From NCBI RefSeq assembly GCF_000426765.1, contig NZ_AUFZ01000019.1, positions 1 to 64,000 on the forward strand: a stretch of DNA of 64,000 bases. Direction: 5' to 3'. Position numbers and translations under genes: made by a program. Below the pieces are notes generated by a model that saw nothing but the letters and a program-made list of their open reading frames with translations, was not told the DNA's origin and did not search any database. This document shows, in pieces, positions 18,474 through 26,586 of this stretch. The number at the start of each line of letters is the position of its first letter. Within the stretch, counting starts at the first letter, position 1. Origin of the DNA: Vibrio litoralis DSM 17657. GTDB taxonomy: Bacteria; Pseudomonadota; Gammaproteobacteria; Enterobacterales; Vibrionaceae.

Positions 18474-19454
18474 ATGCTACGTCTAGCCATTATCGGGACA
18501 AACTGGATCACTGAACGCTTTGTACAAGCAGCATTAGAAGTGAATGAATTTGAATTAACCGCTGTATATTCACGCAGCGAAGCGCGAGCGGCAGAGTTTG
18601 CTGCGCCGTTTAACGCTCAAGTACAGTGTTTTACCGATTTACAGACGATGGCGCAAAGTGATGCGTTTGATGCGGTCTACATTGCTAGTCCGAACTCTCT
18701 GCACTATGAACAAAGCGTGTTGATGTTAGAAAATGGTAAGCATGTGATTTGTGAAAAGCCTATCGCTTCGAATATCACTCAAGCTGAGCATATGTACCAA
18801 GTGGCTCAGCAAAATGGTGTGGTACTGTTTGAAGCATTTAAAACGGAGTACCTACCTAACTTCCAGCTTATTAATCAAAATCTTGATAAGCTAGGTAAAC
18901 TGCACAAAGTGTTTATTAACTACTGTCAGTATTCATCTCGTTATCTGCGTTATTTGGATGGCGAAAATCCGAATACTTTCAATCCCGCTTTTTCAAACGG
19001 CTCAATTATGGATATCGGTTTCTACTGTGTCTCTAGTGCCGTGGCGCTATTTGGCGAGCCTGAAACGGTTAAAGCGAATGCTCACTTACTTGATTCTGGC
19101 GTTGATGCCCATGGCACAGTGATTTTGAATTACAAAGCGCATGATGTGGTGATTTCCCACTCTAAAGTTTCCGATTCAAATATCCCAAGTGAGATCCAAG
19201 GCGAAGCTGGTTCAATGATTATTGAGCACATTTCGGAATGCGATCATATTGTGTTGAAATTGCGAGGCGAGGAAGCAGTCACGCTAACCGTCCCTCAAGT
19301 CGAAAACACCATGACTTATGAAGCGAGCATTTTTGCTGAGCAAATCAAGCAAGGTAAGTTATGTGAAAACGCTAAAGCGAGAGCGTTGGGTGTATCGCGT
19401 ATCAGCACAGAGGTTCGCAAACAAACCGGCGTGGTTTTCCCCGCCGATCAGTAA
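18474..19454 (+). CDS. Gfo/Idh/MocA-family oxidoreductase
   Basis: This is a 326-aa NAD(P)-dependent oxidoreductase. An N-terminal Rossmann fold starts MLRLAIIGTNWITERF; the family lysine motif HVICEKPIASN (about residues 90-100) is present and the C-terminal alpha/beta domain follows. Substrates of the family are sugars, inositols or related compounds; none can be assigned here. It stands alone between two terminators, with a ribosome site GTAAAGGAAC before the ATG. Confidence 0.85.
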   Translation: MLRLAIIGTNWITERFVQAALEVNEFELTAVYSRSEARAAEFAAPFNAQVQCFTDLQTMAQSDAFDAVYIASPNSLHYEQSVLMLENGKHVICEKPIASNITQAEHMYQVAQQNGVVLFEAFKTEYLPNFQLINQNLDKLGKLHKVFINYCQYSSRYLRYLDGENPNTFNPAFSNGSIMDIGFYCVSSAVALFGEPETVKANAHLLDSGVDAHGTVILNYKAHDVVISHSKVSDSNIPSEIQGEAGSMIIEHISECDHIVLKLRGEEAVTLTVPQVENTMTYEASIFAEQIKQGKLCENAKARALGVSRISTEVRKQTGVVFPADQ

Positions 19455-19465
19455 TACCAATATAA

Positions 19466-19498
19466 AAAAACCTTGCTCGATTCATGAGCAAGGTTTTT
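19466..19498. terminator. Terminator after the Gfo/Idh gene
   Basis: The perfect stem AAAAACCTTGCTC-gattcat-GAGCAAGGTTTTT lies between converging genes. Confidence 0.9.
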
Positions 19499-19503
19499 AT
19501 CTT

Positions 19504-19545
19504 CTCGAAACTCGAAACTCGAAACTCGAAACTCGAAACTCGAAA
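19504..19545. repeat. Tandem array of six CTCGAAA heptamers
   Basis: Six exact 7-bp units CTCGAAA run without interruption, followed by a diverged seventh CTAGAAG. The array ends exactly at the stop codon (CTA on this strand, TAG in the gene) of the outer-membrane protein gene at 19546. There are no spacers, so it is not CRISPR. Confidence 0.95.
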
Positions 19546-20697
19546 CTAGAAGCGGCCATTAACCATAATGATCAGTTGACGGCGATCGCCCACCACACCA
19601 GTGTATTCCATGGCGGCAGATAAGTGTTTATTGACCGTAAAGTTGGCGCCTAGAATGCCGGCCCATTTTTCAGTATTTTCTTGGTGTACTTCAAAAGCAA
19701 TGGTGTGCGGCGCATCAAAATCTTGGGTCGCTTCCATGGTTTCAAGGTTAAAGCCACCAGAAATGGTTTGGTTACTATCCATATAGCTCGCACCAGTATA
19801 CAGCGCCAATTCTAGCCCATGATTGAGTTCAAAATTATAGCCGACACGTGGCTGAATATTGAGGGTACCGCCACTGACATTGGTTTTCTTCATTTTAGTT
19901 TGGGTGTATACAACAGGCATAGTATAAAACCAATCACCACTGGCACCAGCTAACATCGCACCAAGACTGTAGTTGTAACCTTCAATCTCAGCTTCAGCAT
20001 TGAGGCGCCAAGGATCACCATTAAAGAGATCTGGTGGTGTATCTGGCTTTAGAGCACTACCTGCTCGACATTTAACTGGGTTCTTGGCGCAGTAAGCTTG
20101 TATGCCATCATTAATCGCAGTGGTCACAGGATCGCTAGTCACAACGCTGCCTTTTGGCATGCTCATCTTAATATCTATGGTGCCTTTAATGCGGCCAACG
20201 GTGGCAAATACATTAAGGAAAGGCAGTACCCAAGCATCGAGCTTTAATTGTGGGGTATTGGTTTTACTGCGAAATCGGTCAAAAGACAGAAAATCAATAT
20301 CAACATTGGCTGGACCACCATAGCCAACCTTCATATCGCTAATCGTCTGATCTTGTTCGATATAGCTGTATAAAAAGCTGACGCCAAAAGGCAGAGGTAA
20401 ATCGTAGCCATTATAAATTGCGACCTGGCCACCTATCGGTAATATTCTATCCCACACTTTATCTGAATTCGCCGGACGATTTGGATTGCTACTCGTTGTT
20501 GGTTTCGCTTGGGTTGTTTGAGTGCTTTGTGGTGTACCTGCTTTAGGTACCGTCGCGACTTCACCAATTTGGCTTGAGGCTGCATAGGCAACCGAAAACA
20601 GCACAGAGCTCAGGTAAGCGCTGATAAGGCTTACACTGTACTTGACGTTGGCAAATCTAGAGAGGGAGCGACGAGACATAGAATAAGATCCATTCAT
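19546..20697 (-). CDS. Outer-membrane beta-barrel protein, paralogue A
   Basis: This 383-aa exported protein is not one I can name. It has a signal-like N-terminus (hydrophobic stretch ISAYLSSVLFSVAYA), a Thr/Pro/Asn-rich linker, then a barrel-like domain of alternating strands ending in the aromatic GRF typical of BamA-recognised barrels. It is clearly paralogous to the protein at 21688-22842: shared blocks include IYNGYDLPLPFG, LDAWVLPFLNVFATVG, WFYTMPV and NIQPRVGY. An ATG 6 codons in (20679) has GGA 9 bases upstream and may be the true start. Function is unknown. Confidence 0.8.
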   Translation of the reverse strand: MNGSYSMSRRSLSRFANVKYSVSLISAYLSSVLFSVAYAASSQIGEVATVPKAGTPQSTQTTQAKPTTSSNPNRPANSDKVWDRILPIGGQVAIYNGYDLPLPFGVSFLYSYIEQDQTISDMKVGYGGPANVDIDFLSFDRFRSKTNTPQLKLDAWVLPFLNVFATVGRIKGTIDIKMSMPKGSVVTSDPVTTAINDGIQAYCAKNPVKCRAGSALKPDTPPDLFNGDPWRLNAEAEIEGYNYSLGAMLAGASGDWFYTMPVVYTQTKMKKTNVSGGTLNIQPRVGYNFELNHGLELALYTGASYMDSNQTISGGFNLETMEATQDFDAPHTIAFEVHQENTEKWAGILGANFTVNKHLSAAMEYTGVVGDRRQLIIMVNGRF

Positions 20698-20971
20698 TTC
20701 TATTGTAATATTGATGAGTCATTAAGGCGTTATTTGAGGTAACTAAAATCAATGTATCGGTGTCTTAATGAAGGTATGGTAATGGATATTTACATTGATT
20801 ACACACAAATTAAGCGAGCGAAAGTAATTATTTACAGTTTAGCTTAGTTTATGCCTTTTAGTTTCTAGGTATGGGGAGTTCAGCGCTATCTTACAGTTTG
20901 AATAGATAAGGTAGGAGGAAAATACGAGGACACAATTTTTCCTCACATATTGTCTAATAAATCTGGCGAGG

Positions 20972-21613
20972 TTAGTTAGATACTCGAATATAAAAGCCAA
21001 TATGACCATCGTGGTCTTCATAACTGGCTCTGCCACCCAGCGCAATGTTTTCAGTGAAGTAGTAGTTCATTTCAGCTGATGTTTGTAGATAAGTACGGTC
21101 GTAGGCGTATTTAGCGCCGATGTCTGCACCCAATTCAAGGTTACGAGTTAGGCTATAACGTAAGCCTGTTAAGCCTTTCACACCAACACTGTGGTCATCA
21201 TAATCAATGCCGACAACTTCTTCGGCAGTTGAGCTCGTTTCACGATCTTTGTACCAGTCATAACCCAGTTCGCCACCGACAACCCAATCGAGTGAAGGGT
21301 TGATTGGCATGCGATATAACGCACCAAACGCGACATCACTTTGGCTAAACTTGGAATCGTAGGCATTATCACCGGTTGGAAAATCACCATCATTAAGGAA
21401 GTAGTTCTGATAATGGCCCGTGAAGATCCAGTTCTCATTGATCATATAACTGCCACCTAGCTTAATATCCAAGCCATCGGTTTGCCAACCGGCACCAATC
21501 TGCAAATTATTATAATTATACGGCGAGTCGTAGGCGCGATAATCTGGATTGGTTAAGCTCGTTATCGGCGTTCCTGTCCAATACGAGAGCATGGAAAAAA
21601 GCAAAATGAACAT
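20972..21613 (-). CDS. Outer-membrane beta-barrel-like protein between the paralogues
   Basis: This 213-aa protein is of unassigned family. The sequence alternates aromatic and polar residues as in a small 8-stranded barrel (LQIGAGWQ, KLGGSYMINENWIFTGHYQ, LELGADIGAKYAY). It has a short hydrophobic N-terminus (MFILLFSMLSYWTG) instead of a clear signal peptide and ends in VSN rather than an aromatic residue. An in-frame stop lies just upstream and the ribosome site is poor, so the N-terminus may be truncated. It is not paralogous to its neighbours by eye. The 274 bases between it and paralogue A hold nothing I can assign. Confidence 0.65.
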   Translation of the reverse strand: MFILLFSMLSYWTGTPITSLTNPDYRAYDSPYNYNNLQIGAGWQTDGLDIKLGGSYMINENWIFTGHYQNYFLNDGDFPTGDNAYDSKFSQSDVAFGALYRMPINPSLDWVVGGELGYDWYKDRETSSTAEEVVGIDYDDHSVGVKGLTGLRYSLTRNLELGADIGAKYAYDRTYLQTSAEMNYYFTENIALGGRASYEDHDGHIGFYIRVSN

Positions 21614-21687
21614 AGTGGAGTCTGGTTCCTAGATACGGTATTTAAAATTTTACGCTAATGTTTAATACAAAGACTAGTTAAAAACGA

Positions 21688-22842
21688 TTAAAAGCGAGTA
21701 TTAAACATAAATAAAAATTGCTTACGATCTCCACCTAAACCCGTATATTCCAGATCAGCTGATAAGTATTGATTAACATCTAGGGCTAAACCAATGATTC
21801 CTGCCCATGGCTTTTGGTTTTCCTGATGTACGCTAAATGGCAAGCTGTTATCGGCATTGATATCATCAATCGCTTGTCGTTTATCTAGGCTAAAACTACC
21901 GAAAATATCTTGGCTGGTTTTCATATAACCGGCACCAGTATAAAGACTTAACTTAGTTCCGTAGTCTAAATCAAAACCGTAGCCGACCCGTGGTTGAATG
22001 TTGATGGTATTACCATCGACGGTGGTTTTTTTCATGCGAGTTTGAGTGTAGCTCACTGGCATAGTGTAGAACCAGGGGCCAGATGCACCGGCAATCAAGG
22101 CACCAAAAGTGTAAGTGTAACCATCGAGTTCTGCAGTGGCATGAATAGGATAGTCACGGCCTAAAGCTCCAGATAGTTTAGATCGGAAAGCACGACAAGC
22201 CGCTCCGGCTACTCCAGGCTTACAAGAATTGATGTGATTACTTACTTGATCGAGTAAGCGGCTACCACCGATGTTCATATCTAAATCCGCTTCACCTTTC
22301 AGTTTACCTACTGTGGCAAACACATTTAAGAATGGTAGCACCCAAGCATCAACTTTAACTTGCGGGGTTTTGGTATCAGTATAGAAGTTATCAAAGCGAA
22401 ATAAGTCGGGGTGAATATCGGACATCGGAATGGATAAATTGCCTCCGAGAGAGTTGGCACCCACTTGGATATTGCTGATGTTTTGATGCTGTTGCACTTG
22501 GGTATATAAAAAGCTAATCCCAAAAGGTAACGGCAAATCATAGCCATTATAGATCGCTTGCTGACCACCAAAGGGTAGTACATGGTCCCAAACGCGCTTG
22601 TTTTTCTCGGCAGCTGTCGGTGGCTTATGAACATTACTCGAAACTGTAGGAGAAAGAAGGAGGGCGTCATCCGCAGTAGGTTGATGAGTTGCTTCATTAC
22701 TAGGCTGATTTTCAGCCAGCATGACACTGGTGTTCGTTTGCAGAACTTCCGCGTAGGCTGGTGTAATGCAGGCAAGTGCAGCCCCAAGCATCGAAATTAA
22801 TCGAGACATTGTTTTGGTGGCGGAAACAAAAATTGGTTTCAT
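21688..22842 (-). CDS. Outer-membrane beta-barrel protein, paralogue B
   Basis: This 384-aa paralogue of the protein at 19546 has a signal peptide (ISMLGAALACITPAYA), a low-complexity linker, the blocks IYNGYDLPLPFG and VDAWVLPFLNVFATVG, and a terminal NTRF. The three barrel genes run in the same direction with gaps of 74 and 274 bases. The alternative start at 22809 (MSRLISML) would give a tighter signal peptide. Upstream, a perfect dyad TCAGTGAG...CTCACTGA (22909-22932) and a 12-bp palindrome TTATACGTATAA (22861-22872) may be regulatory. Function is unknown. Confidence 0.8.
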   Translation of the reverse strand: MKPIFVSATKTMSRLISMLGAALACITPAYAEVLQTNTSVMLAENQPSNEATHQPTADDALLLSPTVSSNVHKPPTAAEKNKRVWDHVLPFGGQQAIYNGYDLPLPFGISFLYTQVQQHQNISNIQVGANSLGGNLSIPMSDIHPDLFRFDNFYTDTKTPQVKVDAWVLPFLNVFATVGKLKGEADLDMNIGGSRLLDQVSNHINSCKPGVAGAACRAFRSKLSGALGRDYPIHATAELDGYTYTFGALIAGASGPWFYTMPVSYTQTRMKKTTVDGNTINIQPRVGYGFDLDYGTKLSLYTGAGYMKTSQDIFGSFSLDKRQAIDDINADNSLPFSVHQENQKPWAGIIGLALDVNQYLSADLEYTGLGGDRKQFLFMFNTRF

Positions 22843-23084
22843 TTGATGATGTCTTTTTTATTATACGTATAAAAAGCAAAAAACTATCTTAGTTATCCGT
22901 ACGAGATATCAGTGAGGAAAAAGGCTCACTGACAATGAATCATCCTAATGCATTGGTATTGCGATATTGAAACCTGGGGGTATCAGGTAATTTGAGTCAA
23001 GGTTGTCGATAATAATAGGTGGCGTCTAAATTAACCTTACGACTACTGGTGTTATATTACACACTTGGGCAGTAAGTGTCACTG

Positions 23085-23102
23085 TTGTGATGAATATCAC
23101 TG
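23085..23102. promoter_or_regulatory. Candidate CRP-type site upstream of paralogue B
   Basis: TTGTGATGAATATCACTG fits the CRP half-site pattern TGTGA-N6-TCAC(A) with one mismatch. It is about 240 bases from the paralogue B start; catabolite control of the barrel operon is possible. Confidence 0.4.
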
Positions 23103-23112
23103 AATTATAAAT

Positions 23113-23143
23113 AAAAAAATCCCCGCCATTTTTAGCGAGGATT
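23113..23143 (-). terminator. Terminator on the minus strand, probably the original gor terminator
   Basis: Read on the minus strand, AATCCTCGC-taaaaatg-GCGGGGATT is followed by seven T. It lies 65 bases outside the left end of the mobile element. Removing the element would place it about 90 bases downstream of gor, which otherwise lacks a clear terminator. Confidence 0.7.
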
Positions 23144-23207
23144 CTAGATAATAAGTGAAGATATAAGACTATCTCATGGTATCGATCTACTAACACAGGT
23201 TGGCTCT

Positions 23208-23223
23208 GTAAAAAATCTGGAAA
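23208..23223 (+). repeat. Left terminal inverted repeat of the element
   Basis: GTAAAAAATCTGGAAA points inward. Two more copies of the inner part in the other orientation (TTTCCAGA at 23251-23258 and 23312-23319) follow within 110 bases and may be accessory recombinase sites. Confidence 0.65.
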
Positions 23224-23257
23224 GTTCTATGTGATAAGGTTTGGTGACCTTTTCCAG

Positions 23258-23283
23258 AAAAGTAGAGAAATATCTCCACTTTT
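23258..23283 (-). terminator. Terminator of the cargo ATPase gene
   Basis: On the minus strand AAAAGTGGAG-atattt-CTCTACTTTT forms a stem with one G-U pair, about 40 bases past the ATPase stop and inside the element end. Confidence 0.6.
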
Positions 23284-23322
23284 CCTAAAATACTGAGCTG
23301 TAGTATACCACTTTCCAGAGTT

Positions 23323-25989
23323 TTATCTATTTGGCCTTAAGTCTAGCTGATCAATGCCTTCTAACGTTTGGACAACTTTTTCAACTTGTTCGCTATCAAA
23401 ATCATCACGATCAGCTTCTTCATGCGTCCCTTTGTTAAGGTAAGTCCAAACTAAGTTATTTTCGGGAATGCCCAGAATATGCGTATAAGCTGTGATGAGA
23501 GGAGCTTTGTTTGGATGTTCGAATGTTCTGGCGTCTCTTAGGTTTTTGCATATGGCATTGCACAGATCTCTTAAAGAAGGCTCAGCTCCTGCGCCAACAA
23601 TCATCAGCTTTAGTACACCATGACCATGACTTCCAAGCCATCTCCATACTTTTTCCGATATCATTTCTAAAGCTTGTCTTGACGCAGATAGAGCATCTCT
23701 ATCATTTAAAACATCTTTTGCAGCTCTAGCCTTGGCAATGTAATTAGCGCTTGGGATATTACCTACAACTCTCGGCTGGTAGTTTCCATTGTGATGGCGG
23801 AGCACATAAACCTTACAGTCATTTCGTTTTTGGACGGGCAAGTGTTGTTGGATATCTTTAATAAACTCATTGCTATGGCAAGTAACAATCAATTGATGCT
23901 CTTCAAAATTATCACTTTCAAATATTGTTTCTCGAATCCCGCCTCTATGATCGTGATCTATTGCATTGATAGCATCATCAAACACAATTACAGGGCATCC
24001 TATGCTTTTGGCTTTCGCTAGCAAAATTGCTAGCCCTAAACAGCGAATATGTCCTTCACTAAGGACATGTAGAGCATCGACACTGTTCTCTAGATTACCT
24101 TTAAAACAAATTTCAATCTTTCCATTTCCGTCTATTGGGAGGTGTAATGCTGCAAGCTTATCTTCCTCACGATCACTACGATTAAAAGAGTTGTATAACT
24201 CCATAGTAGCTTCATTTAGTCCTTCCATTAACTGAGCTGGAAGCTCTGACCTGTACACCTTAAGTGCCTCAAGGAATTGGTCATAACAAGTTTTGTATGG
24301 GCGATCTCTTTCAATATTGGCTTTTTCTTGCTCAGCAAGAGCGATCAATTCAGCATTTGCTTCATCAAACTCTTCAATACGCCGTTTCGCGGCCTGTAAT
24401 TCGTTTAAGAGTTGTTGTCGCTTAAGGTCTTGTGCTTGAACGCGAAGCTGATACTGGATTAATGTTTGGCGTTCCTCAATGTGTATTTGACGTTGTTGTT
24501 CAGCTAGCTGTGACTGTTCATCCTGCTGAGATATTAGTCCTACAATGCTATATAGTTGGCTTAGAAGGCTGTTATTTAGTCTGGCCTCCTCTGTTTTTGG
24601 GTAGATATCTAGCCACCATATATCTGTTGGTTCATCAGGAAGTTGTTCTAAATACTGCTTAAGTGGGGCAAAATCTTTACTTTCGCCGTTAAGGAATGAA
24701 TGGATAGTTTTTAGTGTATTACGAAGCGTTCTAGAGGCTCGCTCTAGCGCAATTTGCTTTTCCTGCTTTTGCTCTTGCAGAACTGTCAACTCCCTTAATT
24801 GTTCTAGCCCACTAGTCGCTTTTTCAAATGGGTTTTCTCGTACACTTGATTCTCCTGTTAAAGGTGTATTGCAAGCAGGACATCGGTCACCAGTTATTTC
24901 TTGAAGCTCTAGAATAGAATTGTAGAGAGCTTTATAAGAAACTTGGTCGCTCATTGTGTGGAGGGCGGTCGTGATTTCATTAAGGCTATCACTTAGGGTC
25001 TGGACGCTATCTAGTGTTTCACTGATTTTTGGGAGTGTTAGTCCAATTTGCGCAGGAGGAATAGTTTCAATTAGTTGATTCAGTTCATGTATGCGACTAG
25101 GTTTTTCGTCTGAGCCAATCAGTAGCTTTAAAGATTCGTATGTAGTCTCATCACTATAGGTAAGTGCTAGTGCCTGTTCTTCATTTGTTAGGTTAGCAAG
25201 TGAAGCTGCCTCATTTGCAACAAGTGCTTGGTCAGCAGTAAGAGTAGCTTTACGAGCGGTGAGAGTCGTTTGGTGTTCATTGGTGAGTACGAGCTGCCCA
25301 TCAATACTCTCGTTGAAATGGCTTACAAAATCGCTGAATTGATCCATTCCGAATAGAGTGGCTATCAACTCCGCACGCTGTCCGTTGGGGCGTGCTGCCA
25401 TTCTAGAGAATGAGTCGATGCGATTTCTTTCAACAAAACAGAATCGGTAACTTTCAGGATTAGAAACGACGTTTACTTCCTCACCCTCATGATTGATGGC
25501 AGTTAGTTGCGGCACCTCGAATCTATTTTCAATGACATTCTTTAAATATGTATTTGCAGCAATACGTTTACTACCAGCCTCTTCCACTTCACCCAGTAAA
25601 GCATACTCAAGTCCTTCACAAAGGCTGGTTTTTCCACTTCCATTTGGGCCATAGAAAAGGGTTATCTGCTTCGATAAATCAAATGGTTCTGGAGTACGAA
25701 AACCTCGAAATGGCCCAAGTGTTAAATTATTTAATTTAGCCCATGACCATTCACTTTTTTCGTTCTCAAGGGTGATTACTGGTTCATTATCTTCAGCCGC
25801 TTCAAGTGCGCCGCGCATTAGCTCTACAAGATAGATAGATCGGCTACTTCGGTGTCGCGTAGTTTGAGATAGCTCGTCAAAATTACGAAGAACAAGATTT
25901 GCTAGCTTACGCACGCTGCTAGGTGTATTTTTGTCTGGTTGGTGAAGCCATCGAACAAATTGCTCGAAGTCTTGCTGACTAGATGCCAT
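23323..25989 (-). CDS. SMC/Rad50-like AAA ATPase, probable anti-phage cargo
   Basis: This is an 888-aa protein. Walker A GPNGSGKTS (residues 114-122) follows LGPFRGF; long helical coiled-coil regions span about 235-430 and 465-565; CPAC at 370-373 is a zinc-hook-like CxxC. The ABC signature LSEGHIR (643-649) precedes Walker B PVIVFDD (666-672) and a switch His (CHS, 704-706). The C-terminal 130 residues form a separate helical domain with YLNKGTHEEADRDDFD, which could be a nuclease or HEPN-like effector. The plan recalls RloC and other single-gene SMC-like defence proteins, but I cannot assign a named system. The ATG at 25989 has AGGA 7 bases upstream. It has its own promoter region, separate from the recombinase operon. 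Confidence 0.8.
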   Translation of the reverse strand: MASSQQDFEQFVRWLHQPDKNTPSSVRKLANLVLRNFDELSQTTRHRSSRSIYLVELMRGALEAAEDNEPVITLENEKSEWSWAKLNNLTLGPFRGFRTPEPFDLSKQITLFYGPNGSGKTSLCEGLEYALLGEVEEAGSKRIAANTYLKNVIENRFEVPQLTAINHEGEEVNVVSNPESYRFCFVERNRIDSFSRMAARPNGQRAELIATLFGMDQFSDFVSHFNESIDGQLVLTNEHQTTLTARKATLTADQALVANEAASLANLTNEEQALALTYSDETTYESLKLLIGSDEKPSRIHELNQLIETIPPAQIGLTLPKISETLDSVQTLSDSLNEITTALHTMSDQVSYKALYNSILELQEITGDRCPACNTPLTGESSVRENPFEKATSGLEQLRELTVLQEQKQEKQIALERASRTLRNTLKTIHSFLNGESKDFAPLKQYLEQLPDEPTDIWWLDIYPKTEEARLNNSLLSQLYSIVGLISQQDEQSQLAEQQRQIHIEERQTLIQYQLRVQAQDLKRQQLLNELQAAKRRIEEFDEANAELIALAEQEKANIERDRPYKTCYDQFLEALKVYRSELPAQLMEGLNEATMELYNSFNRSDREEDKLAALHLPIDGNGKIEICFKGNLENSVDALHVLSEGHIRCLGLAILLAKAKSIGCPVIVFDDAINAIDHDHRGGIRETIFESDNFEEHQLIVTCHSNEFIKDIQQHLPVQKRNDCKVYVLRHHNGNYQPRVVGNIPSANYIAKARAAKDVLNDRDALSASRQALEMISEKVWRWLGSHGHGVLKLMIVGAGAEPSLRDLCNAICKNLRDARTFEHPNKAPLITAYTHILGIPENNLVWTYLNKGTHEEADRDDFDSEQVEKVVQTLEGIDQLDLRPNR

Positions 25990-25998
25990 TGTGAATCC

Positions 25999-26033
25999 TA
26001 TACTGAACGAATTTCATATTTCAGGTCAGTATA
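25999..26033 (-). promoter_or_regulatory. Inverted repeat and -10 box at the cargo gene promoter
   Basis: The arms TATACTGAAC (25999-26008) and GGTCAGTATA (26024-26033) match at 9 of 10 positions. The distal arm reads TATACT on the minus strand, a good -10 box, so a repressor on this dyad would bracket the start of transcription. It lies 10 bases before the ATPase start codon. Confidence 0.5.
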
Positions 26034-26127
26034 ATTCTCCATCAATGGCATATATACCTGTTTTAATGGCTTTTGTGATAGTTGGCCTCATTTGACAATT
26101 GTTGTGACTCAACGAATATTGATATGT

Positions 26128-26586
26128 CTATTTGATAGATATCACCTGACTTCGTCTTAATGTTGCAAGCTGCTCTCGAAGATCCGCATTCTCATACTCC
26201 AACTCATCAATACGAGCCAATGCCTGCACTAGCTTGTCGTTCAAGTGATGCTGTGCCGCTGCAAAAAGAGCTAGCTTCTTGCGTTCTGCTTCGTACTTGG
26301 CCTTGTAGTTATCCTTGATGCGCTTTTGCTCTTTGAGCTTGGTGCGTACAGTCTGGATCTCTGGTTGGACTATTTCACCTTTGCCTGTCGCAATTTCAGC
26401 TTTGGTTTGCTTAACTTTTTCCACAAACTCAGGGTAATAATAGCCGCTGCCATTACCTAGGTTAGCTTCTTCCTCTACAGCTCTCACACTGAGCTTACGG
26501 TGAGTAGGGATACGCTTAGGCTTGCCTTGTTTAATTCGTTCTAGGGCAGCCTCTAATACTAGTCGTGTATTTTCGCTCTTACTCAT
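26128..26586 (-). CDS. gmtX: GmtX-like small coiled-coil protein
   Basis: This is a 152-aa basic protein, the last of four coupled genes. The N-terminal half (to about residue 75) is helical with a possible DNA-binding segment (KLSVRAVEEEANLGNGSGYYY). The C-terminal half is a long Lys/Glu-rich coiled coil ending ELEYENADLREQLATLRR. Small coiled-coil partners of recombinases occur in Tn554 (TnpC) and in GMT elements (GmtX). Its ATG overlaps the stop of the 681-aa gene as ATGA, showing translational coupling. The name is from remembered family features. Confidence 0.65.
   Translation of the reverse strand: MSKSENTRLVLEAALERIKQGKPKRIPTHRKLSVRAVEEEANLGNGSGYYYPEFVEKVKQTKAEIATGKGEIVQPEIQTVRTKLKEQKRIKDNYKAKYEAERKKLALFAAAQHHLNDKLVQALARIDELEYENADLREQLATLRRSQVISIK

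Noticed and set aside
19504..19545. CRISPR array
   Set aside because: The units are 7 bp and contiguous, with no spacers and no cas genes in the window.
19318..19623. 101-codon frame across the CTCGAAA array
   Set aside because: It encodes the repeated peptide ETRNSKL from the array and overlaps two convincing genes.
22326..22787. 153-codon open frame on the minus strand
   Set aside because: It overlaps the barrel paralogue B in another frame; only paralogue B has a signal peptide and a recognisable relative.
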